Shown: positions 27,142 to 37,318, counted from the stretch's first letter. The stretch is DNA of 64,000 bases from Neptunomonas phycophila (GCF_001922575.1 NZ_MRCI01000001.1:558001-622000), one strand, 5' to 3'. Numbers and translations: made by a program. The notes: generated by a model from the sequence alone, not told the origin.

Positions 27142-28281
27142 ATGGAATCTGTGCAAAAGCAGTACACGGTACTTTGCATCGTTGGTGCACGACCTAATTT
27201 TATGAAAATAGCGCCTATCATGAGAGCGATGGCTTCATCATCTGTTATATCGCCAGTGCTATTACACACAGGTCAGCACTACGATGCAGAGATGAAGCAT
27301 TCTTTTTTTGATCAGTTACATATCCCCGAGCCTGATATTGATCTTGAGGTTGGTTCGGGCAGTCATGCCGAGCAGACGGCTGAGATTATGAAACGATTCG
27401 AGCCCGTTTTAGATGAGCTTAGGCCTGCTGCTATTTTAGTCGTTGGCGATGTAAATTCGACTATTGCTTGTGCCTTAGTGGCAGTTAAAAAGTCAATTGC
27501 AGTTGTGCATGTTGAAGCAGGCTTGCGTAGTGGTGATAGAGCCATGCCGGAAGAAATTAACCGTGTGTTAACTGATCAAATATCGGATCTGCTTTTTACC
27601 ACAGAGGCCGATGCTATAGAGAATTTAACAGCGGAGGGGATCCCGCCTGAGCGCGTCCATTTTGTCGGCAATGTCATGATAGATACGCTCTTATACAACC
27701 GTGAGCGTGCGACGCCTGCACAGCAAGTATTGAAGTCCATTGGCGATGAAGTCTCTAGCGGGTACGGGTTGTTAACGTTGCACCGCCCCTCTAATGTCGA
27801 TGATCCCGCTGTGCTTAAAAGGCTTTTGGAGGTGTTGGTTAAATTGAGTAAGCGGCTACCTTTGGTATTTCCTGTCCATCCGCGCACTCGTCAACGAATC
27901 ACGAATATGGGATTTGATAGTCTACTCGAGAACTCAGCGATTAGTTTGCTTCCTCCATTAGGTTATTTGCAAATGCTAGGTCTGATGGGTGATGCTACCG
28001 TAGTACTAACTGATTCAGGTGGTATCCAAGAAGAAACCACCGCTCTGGGGGTTCCTTGTATTACTTTGCGTGAAAATACTGAGCGTCCGATTACATTAAC
28101 GCAGGGCACTAATGTATTAGCTGGTACTGACGTAGCGGCGATTGAGTCCGCGTTTAATGATGTGCTTGAACACGGTGGTCGTAAAGGCAATGTTCCTGAG
28201 CTTTGGGATGGCAATGCGGCGGTACGTATCACGCAGATCATAGAAGCTTTTTTAGAAGAACGAGCAGTAGGGCATAACTGA
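27142..28281 (+). CDS. wecB: UDP-N-acetylglucosamine 2-epimerase (non-hydrolysing)
   Basis: Interconverts UDP-GlcNAc and UDP-ManNAc. The 379-aa protein has VGARPNFMKIAPIMRAM, the HTGQHYDAEM substrate motif, VHVEAGLRSGDRAMPEEINR and LTDSGGIQEE. It implies a ManNAc- or ManNAcA-type sugar in the polymer, although no UDP-ManNAc dehydrogenase is in view. It overlaps the next gene by one base. Confidence 0.96.
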   Translation: MESVQKQYTVLCIVGARPNFMKIAPIMRAMASSSVISPVLLHTGQHYDAEMKHSFFDQLHIPEPDIDLEVGSGSHAEQTAEIMKRFEPVLDELRPAAILVVGDVNSTIACALVAVKKSIAVVHVEAGLRSGDRAMPEEINRVLTDQISDLLFTTEADAIENLTAEGIPPERVHFVGNVMIDTLLYNRERATPAQQVLKSIGDEVSSGYGLLTLHRPSNVDDPAVLKRLLEVLVKLSKRLPLVFPVHPRTRQRITNMGFDSLLENSAISLLPPLGYLQMLGLMGDATVVLTDSGGIQEETTALGVPCITLRENTERPITLTQGTNVLAGTDVAAIESAFNDVLEHGGRKGNVPELWDGNAAVRITQIIEAFLEERAVGHN

Positions 28282-29177
28282 TGGCTTCGCCAATTGTTAA
28301 TGCAATGTCTGTCGATGTTGAAGATTACTTCCAGGTTTCAGCATTCGAAAACCGTATTAGCCGAAGTGATTGGCATCAACATGAGTCAAGGGTTAGGGCT
28401 AATGTCGAAAGGATATTGGATTTATTTGATCAGCATTGTGTGAAAGCCACTTTCTTTACCCTGGGTTGCTTGGCTGAACAGTATCCAGAAATGGTGTTGG
28501 ATATTGTGAATCAGGGGCATGAATTAGCCAGTCACGGGTGGGATCATCGTCGAGTCACCAGTTTAACGCCCGATGAGTTTCGTCAGGATATCGCACGCAG
28601 TAAGTCTCTTTTAGAAGACATTAGTGCAACGGCAGTAAAAGGTTATCGTGCACCCAGTTACTCAATTGGCGAATCTAATCTTTGGGCTTTAGATGTACTG
28701 GCCGATGAAGGTTATCAATACAGCTCAAGTATTGTACCTATTAAGCACGATCATTATGGCATGCCTGGGGCTTCGCGTTTTTCGCATAGAGTAGCCGGCG
28801 GGCGATTGCTGGAAATTCCTATTACTACGACTTCTCTAATGAATCGCAATATTAATTGCGGAGGCGGAGGGTGGTTCCGATTATTTCCTTATGCGTTCTC
28901 GAAATGGGCGTTATCTAAAGTCAATACTCAGGAAGAGCAGCCCTGTATTTTTTATTTTCACCCTTGGGAAATAGATCCGGCTCAACCTGTTATTGATAAT
29001 GTGTCGGCACGAACACGTTTTCGCCATTATTTAAACTTAAATCGTATGTATGGGCGTTTGGATTCACTGTTAAATGATTTTGAATGGGGACGTATGGATG
29101 AGGTTTTCTTAGGTGCGAGTGTACTAGAGCCCACAATGGACCCCTCATTAGCGCCTAAAACAGAAGTAATCTATTAA
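28281..29177 (+). CDS. Polysaccharide deacetylase (XrtA-associated, NodB domain with DUF3473)
   Basis: Removes N-acetyl groups from sugar residues. The 298-aa protein has the NodB-type SVDVEDYFQVSAFE (metal-binding Asp), KATFFTLGCLAE, HELASHGWDHRRV (metal His pair) and GYRAPSYSI, followed by the exosortase-associated C-terminal region with FYFHPWEIDP. This is the deacetylase found with wecB and FemAB in XrtA loci. Confidence 0.93.
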   Translation: MASPIVNAMSVDVEDYFQVSAFENRISRSDWHQHESRVRANVERILDLFDQHCVKATFFTLGCLAEQYPEMVLDIVNQGHELASHGWDHRRVTSLTPDEFRQDIARSKSLLEDISATAVKGYRAPSYSIGESNLWALDVLADEGYQYSSSIVPIKHDHYGMPGASRFSHRVAGGRLLEIPITTTSLMNRNINCGGGGWFRLFPYAFSKWALSKVNTQEEQPCIFYFHPWEIDPAQPVIDNVSARTRFRHYLNLNRMYGRLDSLLNDFEWGRMDEVFLGASVLEPTMDPSLAPKTEVIY

Positions 29178-29203
29178 TTTCAGACCATGCTAAGGGATTA
29201 GAC

Positions 29204-30232
29204 ATGTCATTACAAATCAAAACATTAGATGACGCTACAACCGAGCAATGGGATCTTTTTGTTGATCAACATGACTCCAGTACCTTCTTCCACCGAGCGG
29301 GTTGGAAAAAAGTAATGGAGAAAGCTTTTGGACATCCTTGCTATTTTATCTACGCAGAAAGCGATGGGGATATAGTGGGCATTCTGCCGCTGGTGCATGT
29401 TAAGAGTTTACTGTTCGGTAATAGCTTAATTTCAGTACCTCTGTGCGTTTATGGTGGTGTTGTAGCGAATAACGATGAGGCACAGCAAGCGTTGCTGCAA
29501 TATGCATGCGACCTTGCTGAGCAGTTTAAGGTTGATGCATTGGAGCTTAGAAGTATTGAGCCGACAGGTGCGGGTTGGCCCTCTAAATCTCTTTATTATA
29601 CGTTCCGTAAAACCATTGTGGCGGACCACGATGCCAACATGAAAGCCATTCCTCGTAAGCGCCGCGCTATGATTCGTGGTGGCATAGCTGCCGGCTTAGT
29701 CGGGGAGCATGATCAAGGGTGTGAGCGTTTTTACCGAGCGTACTCAGAGAGTGTTCGAAACCTAGGGACGCCTGTTTTTTCCTTAAAGTATTTTAAGGTT
29801 TTGCGTGAAGTGTTTGGCGATGATTGTCGAGTGCTTATGATTACGCATGAGGGTAAAGATGTTGCGTCTCTTATGAGCTTCTACTTTAAAAACCAAGTAC
29901 TGCCCTATTATGCGGGCAGTTTTGATACCGCTAAGCACCTAAAAGCGCATGATTTTATGTATTGGGAATTAATGCGTATTAGTGCAGATGAGGGCATAGA
30001 GTTATTTGATTTCGGTCGTAGTAAAGAAAACACTGGGCCTTTTCTCTTCAAGAAAGGTTGGGGCTTTGAACCTGAGCAACTTCATTACGAATATCATTTA
30101 GTTAAGGCCGATAAGGTCCCAGAGCTAAACCCTACGAATCCAAAATATAAAATGTTCATCGAAATGTGGAAACGGCTGCCTTTGCCTGTTGCCAATACAT
30201 TGGGGCCTATGTTGTCTAAGAGTTTAGGTTAA
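29204..30232 (+). CDS. FemAB-family protein (XrtA/PEP-CTERM-associated)
   Basis: A 342-aa protein with two GNAT-like halves (N-terminal WKKVMEKAFGHPCYFIYAESDGDIVGILPL, read in pieces; C-terminal FDFGRSKENTGPFLFKKGWG). Relatives transfer amino acids from aminoacyl-tRNA in peptidoglycan bridges; in exosortase loci the acceptor is unknown and may be the polymer. The gene overlaps the glycosyltransferase that follows by one base. Confidence 0.9.
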   Translation: MSLQIKTLDDATTEQWDLFVDQHDSSTFFHRAGWKKVMEKAFGHPCYFIYAESDGDIVGILPLVHVKSLLFGNSLISVPLCVYGGVVANNDEAQQALLQYACDLAEQFKVDALELRSIEPTGAGWPSKSLYYTFRKTIVADHDANMKAIPRKRRAMIRGGIAAGLVGEHDQGCERFYRAYSESVRNLGTPVFSLKYFKVLREVFGDDCRVLMITHEGKDVASLMSFYFKNQVLPYYAGSFDTAKHLKAHDFMYWELMRISADEGIELFDFGRSKENTGPFLFKKGWGFEPEQLHYEYHLVKADKVPELNPTNPKYKMFIEMWKRLPLPVANTLGPMLSKSLG

Positions 30233-31452
30233 TGAAGCCGCCATTACTTTTGTTGTGCCATCGTATTCCATTTCCTCCGAATAAAGGGGATAAAATACGC
30301 ACATATCATTTGTTGAAGTATCTGGTTTCTCACTATGAAGTCCACTTGGGGGCGTTCATAGATGATCCTGATGACTGGCAGTATGTAACTGAGGTTGAAT
30401 CGTTATGTGCTACGGCTCATTTCGTGAGCTTGGAACCTAAGCGCTCCACACTTTTTTCCGCTATAGGTCTGTTAACCGGAGAGGCTTTGAGCTTACCTTA
30501 TTATCGTAGCCGCTCGTTAACGTCCTGGGTTAAAAGTACACTCGCGCAATATTCGATCGATAAAGCTATGGCTGTGTCGTCGCCTATGGCTCAGTTTTTG
30601 TCATCATCATCGCTTCATCTAACAACTAAAGTAATCGATCTTGTTGATATCGACTCTGATAAATGGGCGCAATATGCGCAGATGAAGCCTTGGCCCTTGA
30701 GTTGGGTGTATCAGCGAGAGGCAGTTAAGCTTTTTGCTTACGAACAGCGTATAGCTCAAACATTTGATGTTAGTTTCTTTGTATCCAGTGCGGAAGCCCA
30801 ACTGTTTATCGAAAAAGCACCTATCACTGAAACTGCAGTGAGTTATTACAATAACGGCGTTGATAGCCACTACTTTTCACCGCATCAAGTAGAGAACAAC
30901 CCTTACCCTGAAAGTGTGCCAGTGCTTGTTTTTACTGGTGCTATGGACTACTGGCCTAATGTCGATGCGGTGGAATGGTTTGTAACCGATGTTTTTCCAT
31001 TAATCAGAAAAAAGCATCCCCGTATTGAGTTTTATATCGTTGGTGGTAAACCGACGGATGCGGTTGTGTGCTTGCAGAAAGTGGACGGCGTGAAAGTAAC
31101 GGGGCGAGTAGCTGATGTACGCCCCTATATCAAGTTTGCAACAGCGGCTGTCGCTCCTATGCGGGTTGCTAGGGGGGTTCAAAATAAAGTGCTTGAGGCA
31201 ATGGCTATGGAAAAGCACGTTATAGTGACGGAAAAGGGGCTTGAGGGTATCAATGCAGAAAACGGTTATGAAGTATTAGTCGCTGATACCGCTCAAGATT
31301 TTAGTCGTTGTATTGATCTTGTGATGGCCAAAGCATTACAGGATATGGGAATCCAAGCTCGGCAGCGTGTAACGGAAGATTTTAATTGGGCAAATACTCT
31401 GCCTGTTATACGTCAGTATCTCGATCAAACTGCGGAGCCAATCCCATCATGA
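30232..31452 (+). CDS. Glycosyltransferase family 4-like (XrtA-associated)
   Basis: A 406-aa GT-B enzyme with N-terminal LLLCHRIPFPPNKGDKIRTY, typical of the exosortase-associated glycosyltransferase of the TIGR03087 type, and C-terminal VLVFTGAMDYWPNVDAVEWF, VKVTGRVADVRPYI and KVLEAMAMEKHVIVTEKG (donor-binding region). Donor and acceptor cannot be told. The stop overlaps the XrtA start by four bases. Confidence 0.92.
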   Translation: MKPPLLLLCHRIPFPPNKGDKIRTYHLLKYLVSHYEVHLGAFIDDPDDWQYVTEVESLCATAHFVSLEPKRSTLFSAIGLLTGEALSLPYYRSRSLTSWVKSTLAQYSIDKAMAVSSPMAQFLSSSSLHLTTKVIDLVDIDSDKWAQYAQMKPWPLSWVYQREAVKLFAYEQRIAQTFDVSFFVSSAEAQLFIEKAPITETAVSYYNNGVDSHYFSPHQVENNPYPESVPVLVFTGAMDYWPNVDAVEWFVTDVFPLIRKKHPRIEFYIVGGKPTDAVVCLQKVDGVKVTGRVADVRPYIKFATAAVAPMRVARGVQNKVLEAMAMEKHVIVTEKGLEGINAENGYEVLVADTAQDFSRCIDLVMAKALQDMGIQARQRVTEDFNWANTLPVIRQYLDQTAEPIPS

Positions 31453-32990
31453 AGACCTGGAAGTTACATGGCGCGCTGGTATTAGCGTTTAGCATTGCAT
31501 TAGTCCTTGCGTTGTATCCAACTTTTTTATCAATGGTTAATATTTGGATGCGTTCTGAAACGTTTACGCATGCCTTTTTAATAGCGCCTATTTCTCTATG
31601 GTTGGTGTGGGAAAAACGTGAAGCCATGTTGACCTATGTGCCCTCCTATAGTGTTTTAGGGCTTATTGCCCTATTTGGTAGTGGCTTCTTATGGCTGCTA
31701 GGAATGGCTGTGGATGCGGCTGTTGTGCAGCAGTTTGCGGCTGTCTTAATGCTGATTAGTGTTATCTGGAGCATTCTAGGTAATCAGCTCGCTTGGTTTT
31801 TAGCGTTTCCGTTATGTTTTTTGCTGTTTATGGTGCCTATGGGGGAAGACCTTGTTCCTCCAATGATGGATTTTACCGCTAATTTCACGGTGGACATGGT
31901 TCGTTTAAGCGGGATTCCAGTTTATAGGGAAGGCCTATTTTTTATGTTACCAACGGGCAATTGGTCCGTGGTGGAGGCCTGTAGTGGGATTCGTTACCTC
32001 ATAGCATCCATTACTTTGGGTTGCCTCTATGCTTATGTCACGTATACAAAGCTATGGAAGCGCGCCATTTTTATAGCGTTGTCTATCATCGTTCCTATTA
32101 TTGCGAACGGTCTGCGTGCTTATATGATCGTTATGCTAGGCCACTTGAGTGATATGACAGTCGCCACAGGCGTTGATCACCTAGTGTATGGTTGGCTGTT
32201 TTTTGGTGTGGTCATCTTTATTTTGATTCGCTTGGGGGCCATTTTCAAAGACCCTGAAGTCGATAATTTAGCGTTACGTGCAGCCCCAATAGCTAATGGC
32301 GAAAGTGATACATTAGCTGTTAACCGGACACCGCTTACGCATGTTATGTTCATTGGTTGCCTGATTGTTGGTTTGAGTATTTGGCCACTAGCCCGACAAC
32401 AAATGAACAACCAAGCTTATCCAGAAATGGTTGATGCATTAGAACTGCCTGACTTTGAAGGAAAAGCCTCTGTTGCTCCATTATGGAGCTGGCAACCGGT
32501 TGCTCGTGAGGCAGATCAGGTGGTTGGTTTTATTGAGGATGGCCCTCAACAGTCAGCGATTTATATCGATTTTTATCCCGTCCCAGGTTATGCGGAGATG
32601 ATTAATTCGTTAAATACAATGATTGACCCTGATTCCGACGAATGGCATATCGTATCAGTGGGTACGGAGCACTTAGCGGCTTTGGATATTTCCGTTACTT
32701 CTTATCGAATTAAATCATCAAAACAAGAATTGCTGGTATGGAGTTGGTATCAGGTGGCTGGAGCTCATAACAGCGCTAATAAATATATAGTCAAGCTATT
32801 AGAAGGCGGGCATCGTTTGTTGGGTGACCGTCAAGATAGTGCCCGGATCACCTATGCTATGAGTGTTGATCCCGCTTCTCAGGCGCCTGAGTTACAGAAA
32901 TCCCAGCTGCAAACTCTCATTCAAGAAACCTTTCCTCAGGTTCAGGCCTCAATGGATAACGTTGCGCAGAGAGTTTATGAAGACCTCTAA
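31449..32990 (+). CDS. xrtA: Exosortase A (XrtA) with fused EpsI-type C-terminal domain
   Basis: Integral-membrane transpeptidase that recognises the C-terminal PEP-CTERM signal. An upstream in-frame start (31386) lies inside the previous gene; I use ATG 31449, which overlaps its stop, giving 513 aa. About eight membrane helices occupy residues 10-285. The catalytic residues are Cys178 (VVEACSGIRYL), Arg223 (NGLRAYMIVMLGH) and His244 in DHLVYGWLFFG. A periplasmic EpsI/DUF3485-type domain follows (about 300-513, with YIDFYPVPGYAEM and VWSWYQVAG). The C-terminus overlaps the next gene by 14 bases. Confidence 0.95.
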   Translation: MKTWKLHGALVLAFSIALVLALYPTFLSMVNIWMRSETFTHAFLIAPISLWLVWEKREAMLTYVPSYSVLGLIALFGSGFLWLLGMAVDAAVVQQFAAVLMLISVIWSILGNQLAWFLAFPLCFLLFMVPMGEDLVPPMMDFTANFTVDMVRLSGIPVYREGLFFMLPTGNWSVVEACSGIRYLIASITLGCLYAYVTYTKLWKRAIFIALSIIVPIIANGLRAYMIVMLGHLSDMTVATGVDHLVYGWLFFGVVIFILIRLGAIFKDPEVDNLALRAAPIANGESDTLAVNRTPLTHVMFIGCLIVGLSIWPLARQQMNNQAYPEMVDALELPDFEGKASVAPLWSWQPVAREADQVVGFIEDGPQQSAIYIDFYPVPGYAEMINSLNTMIDPDSDEWHIVSVGTEHLAALDISVTSYRIKSSKQELLVWSWYQVAGAHNSANKYIVKLLEGGHRLLGDRQDSARITYAMSVDPASQAPELQKSQLQTLIQETFPQVQASMDNVAQRVYEDL

Positions 32991-34185
32991 ATATATTGAC
33001 AAGCCTTTGGTTATGCATGTGCTGCATACATTAGGTACAGGTGGAATGGAAAACGGTTTAGTCAATATTTTAAACAGAATGCCCTCGGACCGGTATCGAC
33101 ATATGATTGTATGTCTTAGCCATGCAACTGACTTCTCTCAACGAATAGAGTCAGATGATATAGCCATTGTGGAGCTTCATAAAAAAGAAGGTAATGATTT
33201 GTCCATTTACTGGAAGTTGCTCCGCTTGTTTTGGGCGTATCGGCCTGCCATTGTCCATTCACGTAATTTAGCGGCGCTAGATATTCACGTGTTAAAAGTA
33301 CTAGCCCCTTCTTTTAGATCAGTTCACGGTGAGCACGGCCGAGATATCTATGATTTGGAAGGGAAAAACAAAAAGTACAACGCATTGCGTTCAGTGATGA
33401 AGCATTTTATTAGTCAATATATTGCCGTGAGTAAGGACTTAGAGCAATGGCTCGTTAGCACCATTAATGTCCCACCCCGTAAGGTTTCTCAAATATATAA
33501 TGGCGTAAATCATCAGCAGTTCATACCACTAACAGCGCATGAAAAGCAGTTGGCGTTATCTTCTTTCTTTTCTGATGATGAAGCTAAGCAACCTTTTACC
33601 CCGCGTTTTATTATCGGAACTGTTGGACGATTAGCCGCTGTTAAAGATCAGAAGACTTTAATTAAAAGCTTCGGGCTGTTTTTAAAAGCGCTGCCACAAG
33701 AACAGCAAGCGAAAACGAACCTATTAATGGTAGGGGACGGGCCTTTATACCAAGAATTAAACGATGAGATAACGCGTTTAGGTCTTAGTGAGCATGTGCT
33801 TATGTTAGGGGATAGAAGTGATGTGGCTCGCTTGTTACCGCTAATGGATGTATTTGTTTTGAGCTCGTTAGCAGAAGGTATTTCGAATACCGTATTAGAG
33901 GCTATGGCGAGCCAGTTACCCATTGTTGCTACTGAAACAGGTGGCAACCCTGAACTTGTCTCTGACCAAGAAAATGGTTTTCTATTTAGGGTGGGTGATC
34001 ATCAGCAGCTGGCAGATATATTGATGGAGTTATGGCGTGACCCTGACAAGCGACATAATATGGCTGAGGCTAGCCTAAATAGAGTAAGACACGAGTTTGA
34101 TTGGTATAAAACAGTCGCAAACTATGTTGCTGTTTATGATAGTTTGGTTGCAACTAAAACGGAAAATGCAGTAAAGGGAAGTTAG
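32977..34185 (+). CDS. Glycosyltransferase family 4 (XrtA-associated, TIGR03088 type)
   Basis: A 402-aa GT4 glycosyltransferase. The frame is open from 32863, but ATG 32977 is preferred: AGAGAG lies just upstream and the protein then begins close to the family motif VMHVLHTLGTGGMENGLVN. The C-terminal half has IIGTVGRLAAVKDQ, LMVGDGPLYQEL and LAEGISNTVLEAMASQLPI (EX7E motif). It begins inside the xrtA 3' end, showing translational coupling. Confidence 0.93.
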   Translation: MKTSKYIDKPLVMHVLHTLGTGGMENGLVNILNRMPSDRYRHMIVCLSHATDFSQRIESDDIAIVELHKKEGNDLSIYWKLLRLFWAYRPAIVHSRNLAALDIHVLKVLAPSFRSVHGEHGRDIYDLEGKNKKYNALRSVMKHFISQYIAVSKDLEQWLVSTINVPPRKVSQIYNGVNHQQFIPLTAHEKQLALSSFFSDDEAKQPFTPRFIIGTVGRLAAVKDQKTLIKSFGLFLKALPQEQQAKTNLLMVGDGPLYQELNDEITRLGLSEHVLMLGDRSDVARLLPLMDVFVLSSLAEGISNTVLEAMASQLPIVATETGGNPELVSDQENGFLFRVGDHQQLADILMELWRDPDKRHNMAEASLNRVRHEFDWYKTVANYVAVYDSLVATKTENAVKGS

Positions 34186-34188
34186 TCG

Positions 34189-36090
34189 ATGTGTGGTGTA
34201 GTTGGTCTGTTTGACCTTAATGGGCAAACTCATTTTGATGAGTCCGTTGTTCAAGCCATGAATGAATCCCAGTTTCATCGAGGTCCTGATGCGGGTGGAG
34301 TGCACCTTGAGCAGGGAGTGGCGTTTGGGCATCGTCGGTTAGCTATTATTGATCTATCGGGTGGTGCGCAACCACTATTTAACGAAGACCATTCGGTCGT
34401 AGTGACCTATAACGGCGAAATATACAATTTTGAAGCCCTATCGCAAGAGTTAAAAGATAAAGGGCATATTTTCCGAACACACTCTGACACAGAAGTGATT
34501 GTCCATGCTTGGGAAGAATGGGGCGAGTCATGTGTTAACCGTTTTCGTGGCATGTTTGTGTTTGCAATCTGGGATCGAAACCAACAAACATTATTTATTG
34601 CTAGGGATCGTCTCGGGATAAAGCCTCTGTTTTATGGTGTACTGCATGACGGTAATGTGGCCTTTAGTTCAGAGCTTAAAGCGCTAAAGACACTGGCTAA
34701 CTTGCCCCGTGAAATCGAGCCAACTGCCATCGAAGATTACTTTACCTTTGGTTATATCCCTGAACCTAAGACTATCTATCAAGGCGTTTATAAACTTCGT
34801 CCGGGTCATACGTTAACTTTTAAAGTAGGGCAGCCGCTACCTGAGCAAAAAGAATATTGGGATATACCATTTGCTCCCTTACAAGACATTAGCGAAGATG
34901 AGGCTCAGCAGCGATTACTAGCTTTGTTGAGCGAAGCGGTAGATTTACGCATGATAGCAGAGGTACCTTTGGGCGCATTTTTATCCGGTGGCGTCGATTC
35001 CAGTGCGGTAGTGGCGATGATGTCGAAGCTGCAAGATAAGCCGGTTAATACTTGTGCTATTGGGTTTGATGTTAAGCAATTTGATGAAACCCATTATGCG
35101 GATAAAGTCGCTGAGCTTTTCAAAACCAATCATTATAAAGATGTTGTAGACAGCGATACTTTTACACTGGTTGATACATTAGCAACCTTGTATGACGAGC
35201 CATATGCTGACAGTTCAGCCATCCCAACCTATAAAGTCTGCGAATTGGCTCGTAAGCGTGTAACCGTTGCTTTATCCGGTGATGGTGGAGATGAGAACTT
35301 TGCAGGTTACCGCCGTTATAAATGGCATATGAATGAAGAGGCGTTACGTCAGAAAATACCACTCAGTATCCGTAAGCCTGTATTTGGTCTATTAGGTCGT
35401 CTTTATCCAAAGGCCGATTGGGCGCCACGTGTTTTTCGGGCTAAAACAACCTTCCAAAGTTTGGCTCGTTCATCGGTTGAAGCGTATTTGCATACAGTTT
35501 CGTTGTTGAATGATGAGCAGCGAGATGAATTGTTCAGTGACAAGCTCAAAGACTGGTTAGGTGATTATAAATCTATTCAGGTGTTTGATGAATACGTCAA
35601 AAAATCACCAACACAAGACCCTTTATCGCTTATCCAGTATTTGGATATGAAGACATATTTGGTGGGCGATATTCTCACCAAGGTGGATAGGGCAAGTATG
35701 GCTCATGCTCTTGAGGTACGTGTTCCTTTGTTGGATCACAAATTCATTGAGTGGGCTTCTTCACTACCAGCAGATATGAAGCTTAAGCGTCAAGAAGGTA
35801 AATATATACTTAAAAAATCTTTAGAGCCTGTGTTGCCGCATGATGTGCTTTATCGCGATAAAATGGGCTTTGGAGTACCGCTTGCCAAGTGGTTTAGAGG
35901 ACCATTGAAAGAGAAAGTTGAAGCAAGCTTGTTGGGCGATACGATTCGCCATAGCGGGTTATTTAATATGGCTTATATCGAGCGTGTTTTATCGCAACAT
36001 CAATCTGGTATGCGAGATCATAGCGTTGTTATCTGGACGTTGTTAATGTTCAATGCATTCTTGATGAATGAAATGGCAACTGCCCACTAA
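34189..36090 (+). CDS. Asparagine synthase-type amidotransferase (XrtA/PEP-CTERM-associated)
   Basis: A 633-aa, glutamine-dependent enzyme. The N-terminal class II glutaminase begins MCGVVGLFD with the catalytic Cys2, and has HRGPDAGG and YNGEIYNFE; the C-terminal synthase domain has the PP-loop FLSGGVDSSAVV near residue 265 and SGDGGDENFAGYRRY. All key residues are present, unlike in the two paralogues further downstream. The substrate carboxylate (possibly a uronic acid or peptide) is unknown. Confidence 0.94.
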   Translation: MCGVVGLFDLNGQTHFDESVVQAMNESQFHRGPDAGGVHLEQGVAFGHRRLAIIDLSGGAQPLFNEDHSVVVTYNGEIYNFEALSQELKDKGHIFRTHSDTEVIVHAWEEWGESCVNRFRGMFVFAIWDRNQQTLFIARDRLGIKPLFYGVLHDGNVAFSSELKALKTLANLPREIEPTAIEDYFTFGYIPEPKTIYQGVYKLRPGHTLTFKVGQPLPEQKEYWDIPFAPLQDISEDEAQQRLLALLSEAVDLRMIAEVPLGAFLSGGVDSSAVVAMMSKLQDKPVNTCAIGFDVKQFDETHYADKVAELFKTNHYKDVVDSDTFTLVDTLATLYDEPYADSSAIPTYKVCELARKRVTVALSGDGGDENFAGYRRYKWHMNEEALRQKIPLSIRKPVFGLLGRLYPKADWAPRVFRAKTTFQSLARSSVEAYLHTVSLLNDEQRDELFSDKLKDWLGDYKSIQVFDEYVKKSPTQDPLSLIQYLDMKTYLVGDILTKVDRASMAHALEVRVPLLDHKFIEWASSLPADMKLKRQEGKYILKKSLEPVLPHDVLYRDKMGFGVPLAKWFRGPLKEKVEASLLGDTIRHSGLFNMAYIERVLSQHQSGMRDHSVVIWTLLMFNAFLMNEMATAH

Positions 36091-36115
36091 GTTAAGAGAA
36101 TCAGGAAGGAATCTG

Positions 36116-37318
36116 GTGAAAGTATTACATATTCTGGATCATTCAATCCCATTACACAGTGGGTACACGTTTCGAACACGTTCAATTTTGAAGCAGCAGC
36201 GTGCCAATGGGTGGGAGACTGCCCATATCACGTCGGGCAAGCAAGGCGACGTCGCTACATTAAAAGAGGAAGTGGAAGAGTTCACCTTTTACCGCACTCC
36301 GGTTGGCAGTAAGTGGTATTCGTCCTTACCCTTGCTCAATCAATTGGCAATTATTAACGAAATGGCTGACCGCTTGTCTGAGGTGATCGAAGAAACACGA
36401 CCCGATATATTACATGCACACTCCCCTGCATTAACGGGTGCAGCAGCCTTAAAAGTAAAGAAAAAATTTAATCTACCGCTCGTGTATGAATGTCGTGGGT
36501 TCTGGGAGGATGCGGCTGTTGATCATGGGACGTGTAAAGAGAACGATCTTCGTTACAAATTGACGCGTGCTTTAGAGACGCATGTCTTTAAAAAAGCAGA
36601 TGCCGTTACAACTATTTGTGAAGGTTTGCGTGCTGATATACAAGCCCGTGGTTTGCCTAAGGGAAAGATCACTATTATCCCTAACGCTGTGGATATTGAC
36701 CGTTTTCCCGTTATTGAGCATAAAAATGAGCAGTTATTAAATGAGCTGGGTTTGCAAGGGAAGCGAGTCCTCGGGTTTATCGGTTCTTTCTATGCCTATG
36801 AAGGCTTACTTTTCTTAGTGGATGCATTTGCTGAAGTTGTAAAAAAAGACCCCCAAGCACGTTTGTTATTAGTGGGTGGTGGGCCAGAAGATGAGGCTAT
36901 AAAAGCGCGCGTTAAAGAGCTTGCTTTAGATGAAGTTGTAATATTAACAGGTCGAGTTCCTCACACGCAGGTTAACGATTACTACAGCTTGGTCGACTTG
37001 TTCGTTTATCCACGAGAAAAGATGCGCTTAACCGACTTGGTTACCCCGTTGAAGCCACTTGAAGCGATGGCGCAGGGCAAGCTAGTTGTAGCGTCTGATG
37101 TTGGCGGCCACAAAGAACTGATTACGGACGGCTATAATGGTCTGCTTTATCAATCGGGTAGCCAGGCGTCACTTATTGCCGTGCTCGAGAAAATGCTAGA
37201 AGAAAGCGACCAATGGGCTAACTACCGTGCTAATGGTCGTAAGTATGTTGAAACGGTGCGTAACTGGGAGGCAAGCGTCGCGAATTACAAAGATGTGTAT
37301 GAGCGCCTATTGCGATGA
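36116..37318 (+). CDS. Glycosyltransferase, exosortase A-associated (TIGR04063 type)
   Basis: A GT4-family enzyme of 400 aa. The start is GTG 36116, preceded by AGGAAGGA, which gives VKVLHILDHSIPLHSGYTFR, the conserved N-terminus of this subfamily; an ATG at 36068 would overlap the amidotransferase. Further motifs: PDILHAHSPALTGAAAL, VYECRGFWEDAAVDHGT, IIPNAVDIDRFP, and LVTPLKPLEAMAQGKLVVAS near the C-terminus. It overlaps the next gene by four bases. Confidence 0.92.
   Translation: MKVLHILDHSIPLHSGYTFRTRSILKQQRANGWETAHITSGKQGDVATLKEEVEEFTFYRTPVGSKWYSSLPLLNQLAIINEMADRLSEVIEETRPDILHAHSPALTGAAALKVKKKFNLPLVYECRGFWEDAAVDHGTCKENDLRYKLTRALETHVFKKADAVTTICEGLRADIQARGLPKGKITIIPNAVDIDRFPVIEHKNEQLLNELGLQGKRVLGFIGSFYAYEGLLFLVDAFAEVVKKDPQARLLLVGGGPEDEAIKARVKELALDEVVILTGRVPHTQVNDYYSLVDLFVYPREKMRLTDLVTPLKPLEAMAQGKLVVASDVGGHKELITDGYNGLLYQSGSQASLIAVLEKMLEESDQWANYRANGRKYVETVRNWEASVANYKDVYERLLR

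Noticed and set aside
31386-31448. Longer XrtA start inside the preceding glycosyltransferase
   Set aside because: The ATG at 31449 gives the normal coupled ATGA overlap and a membrane helix right at the N-terminus.
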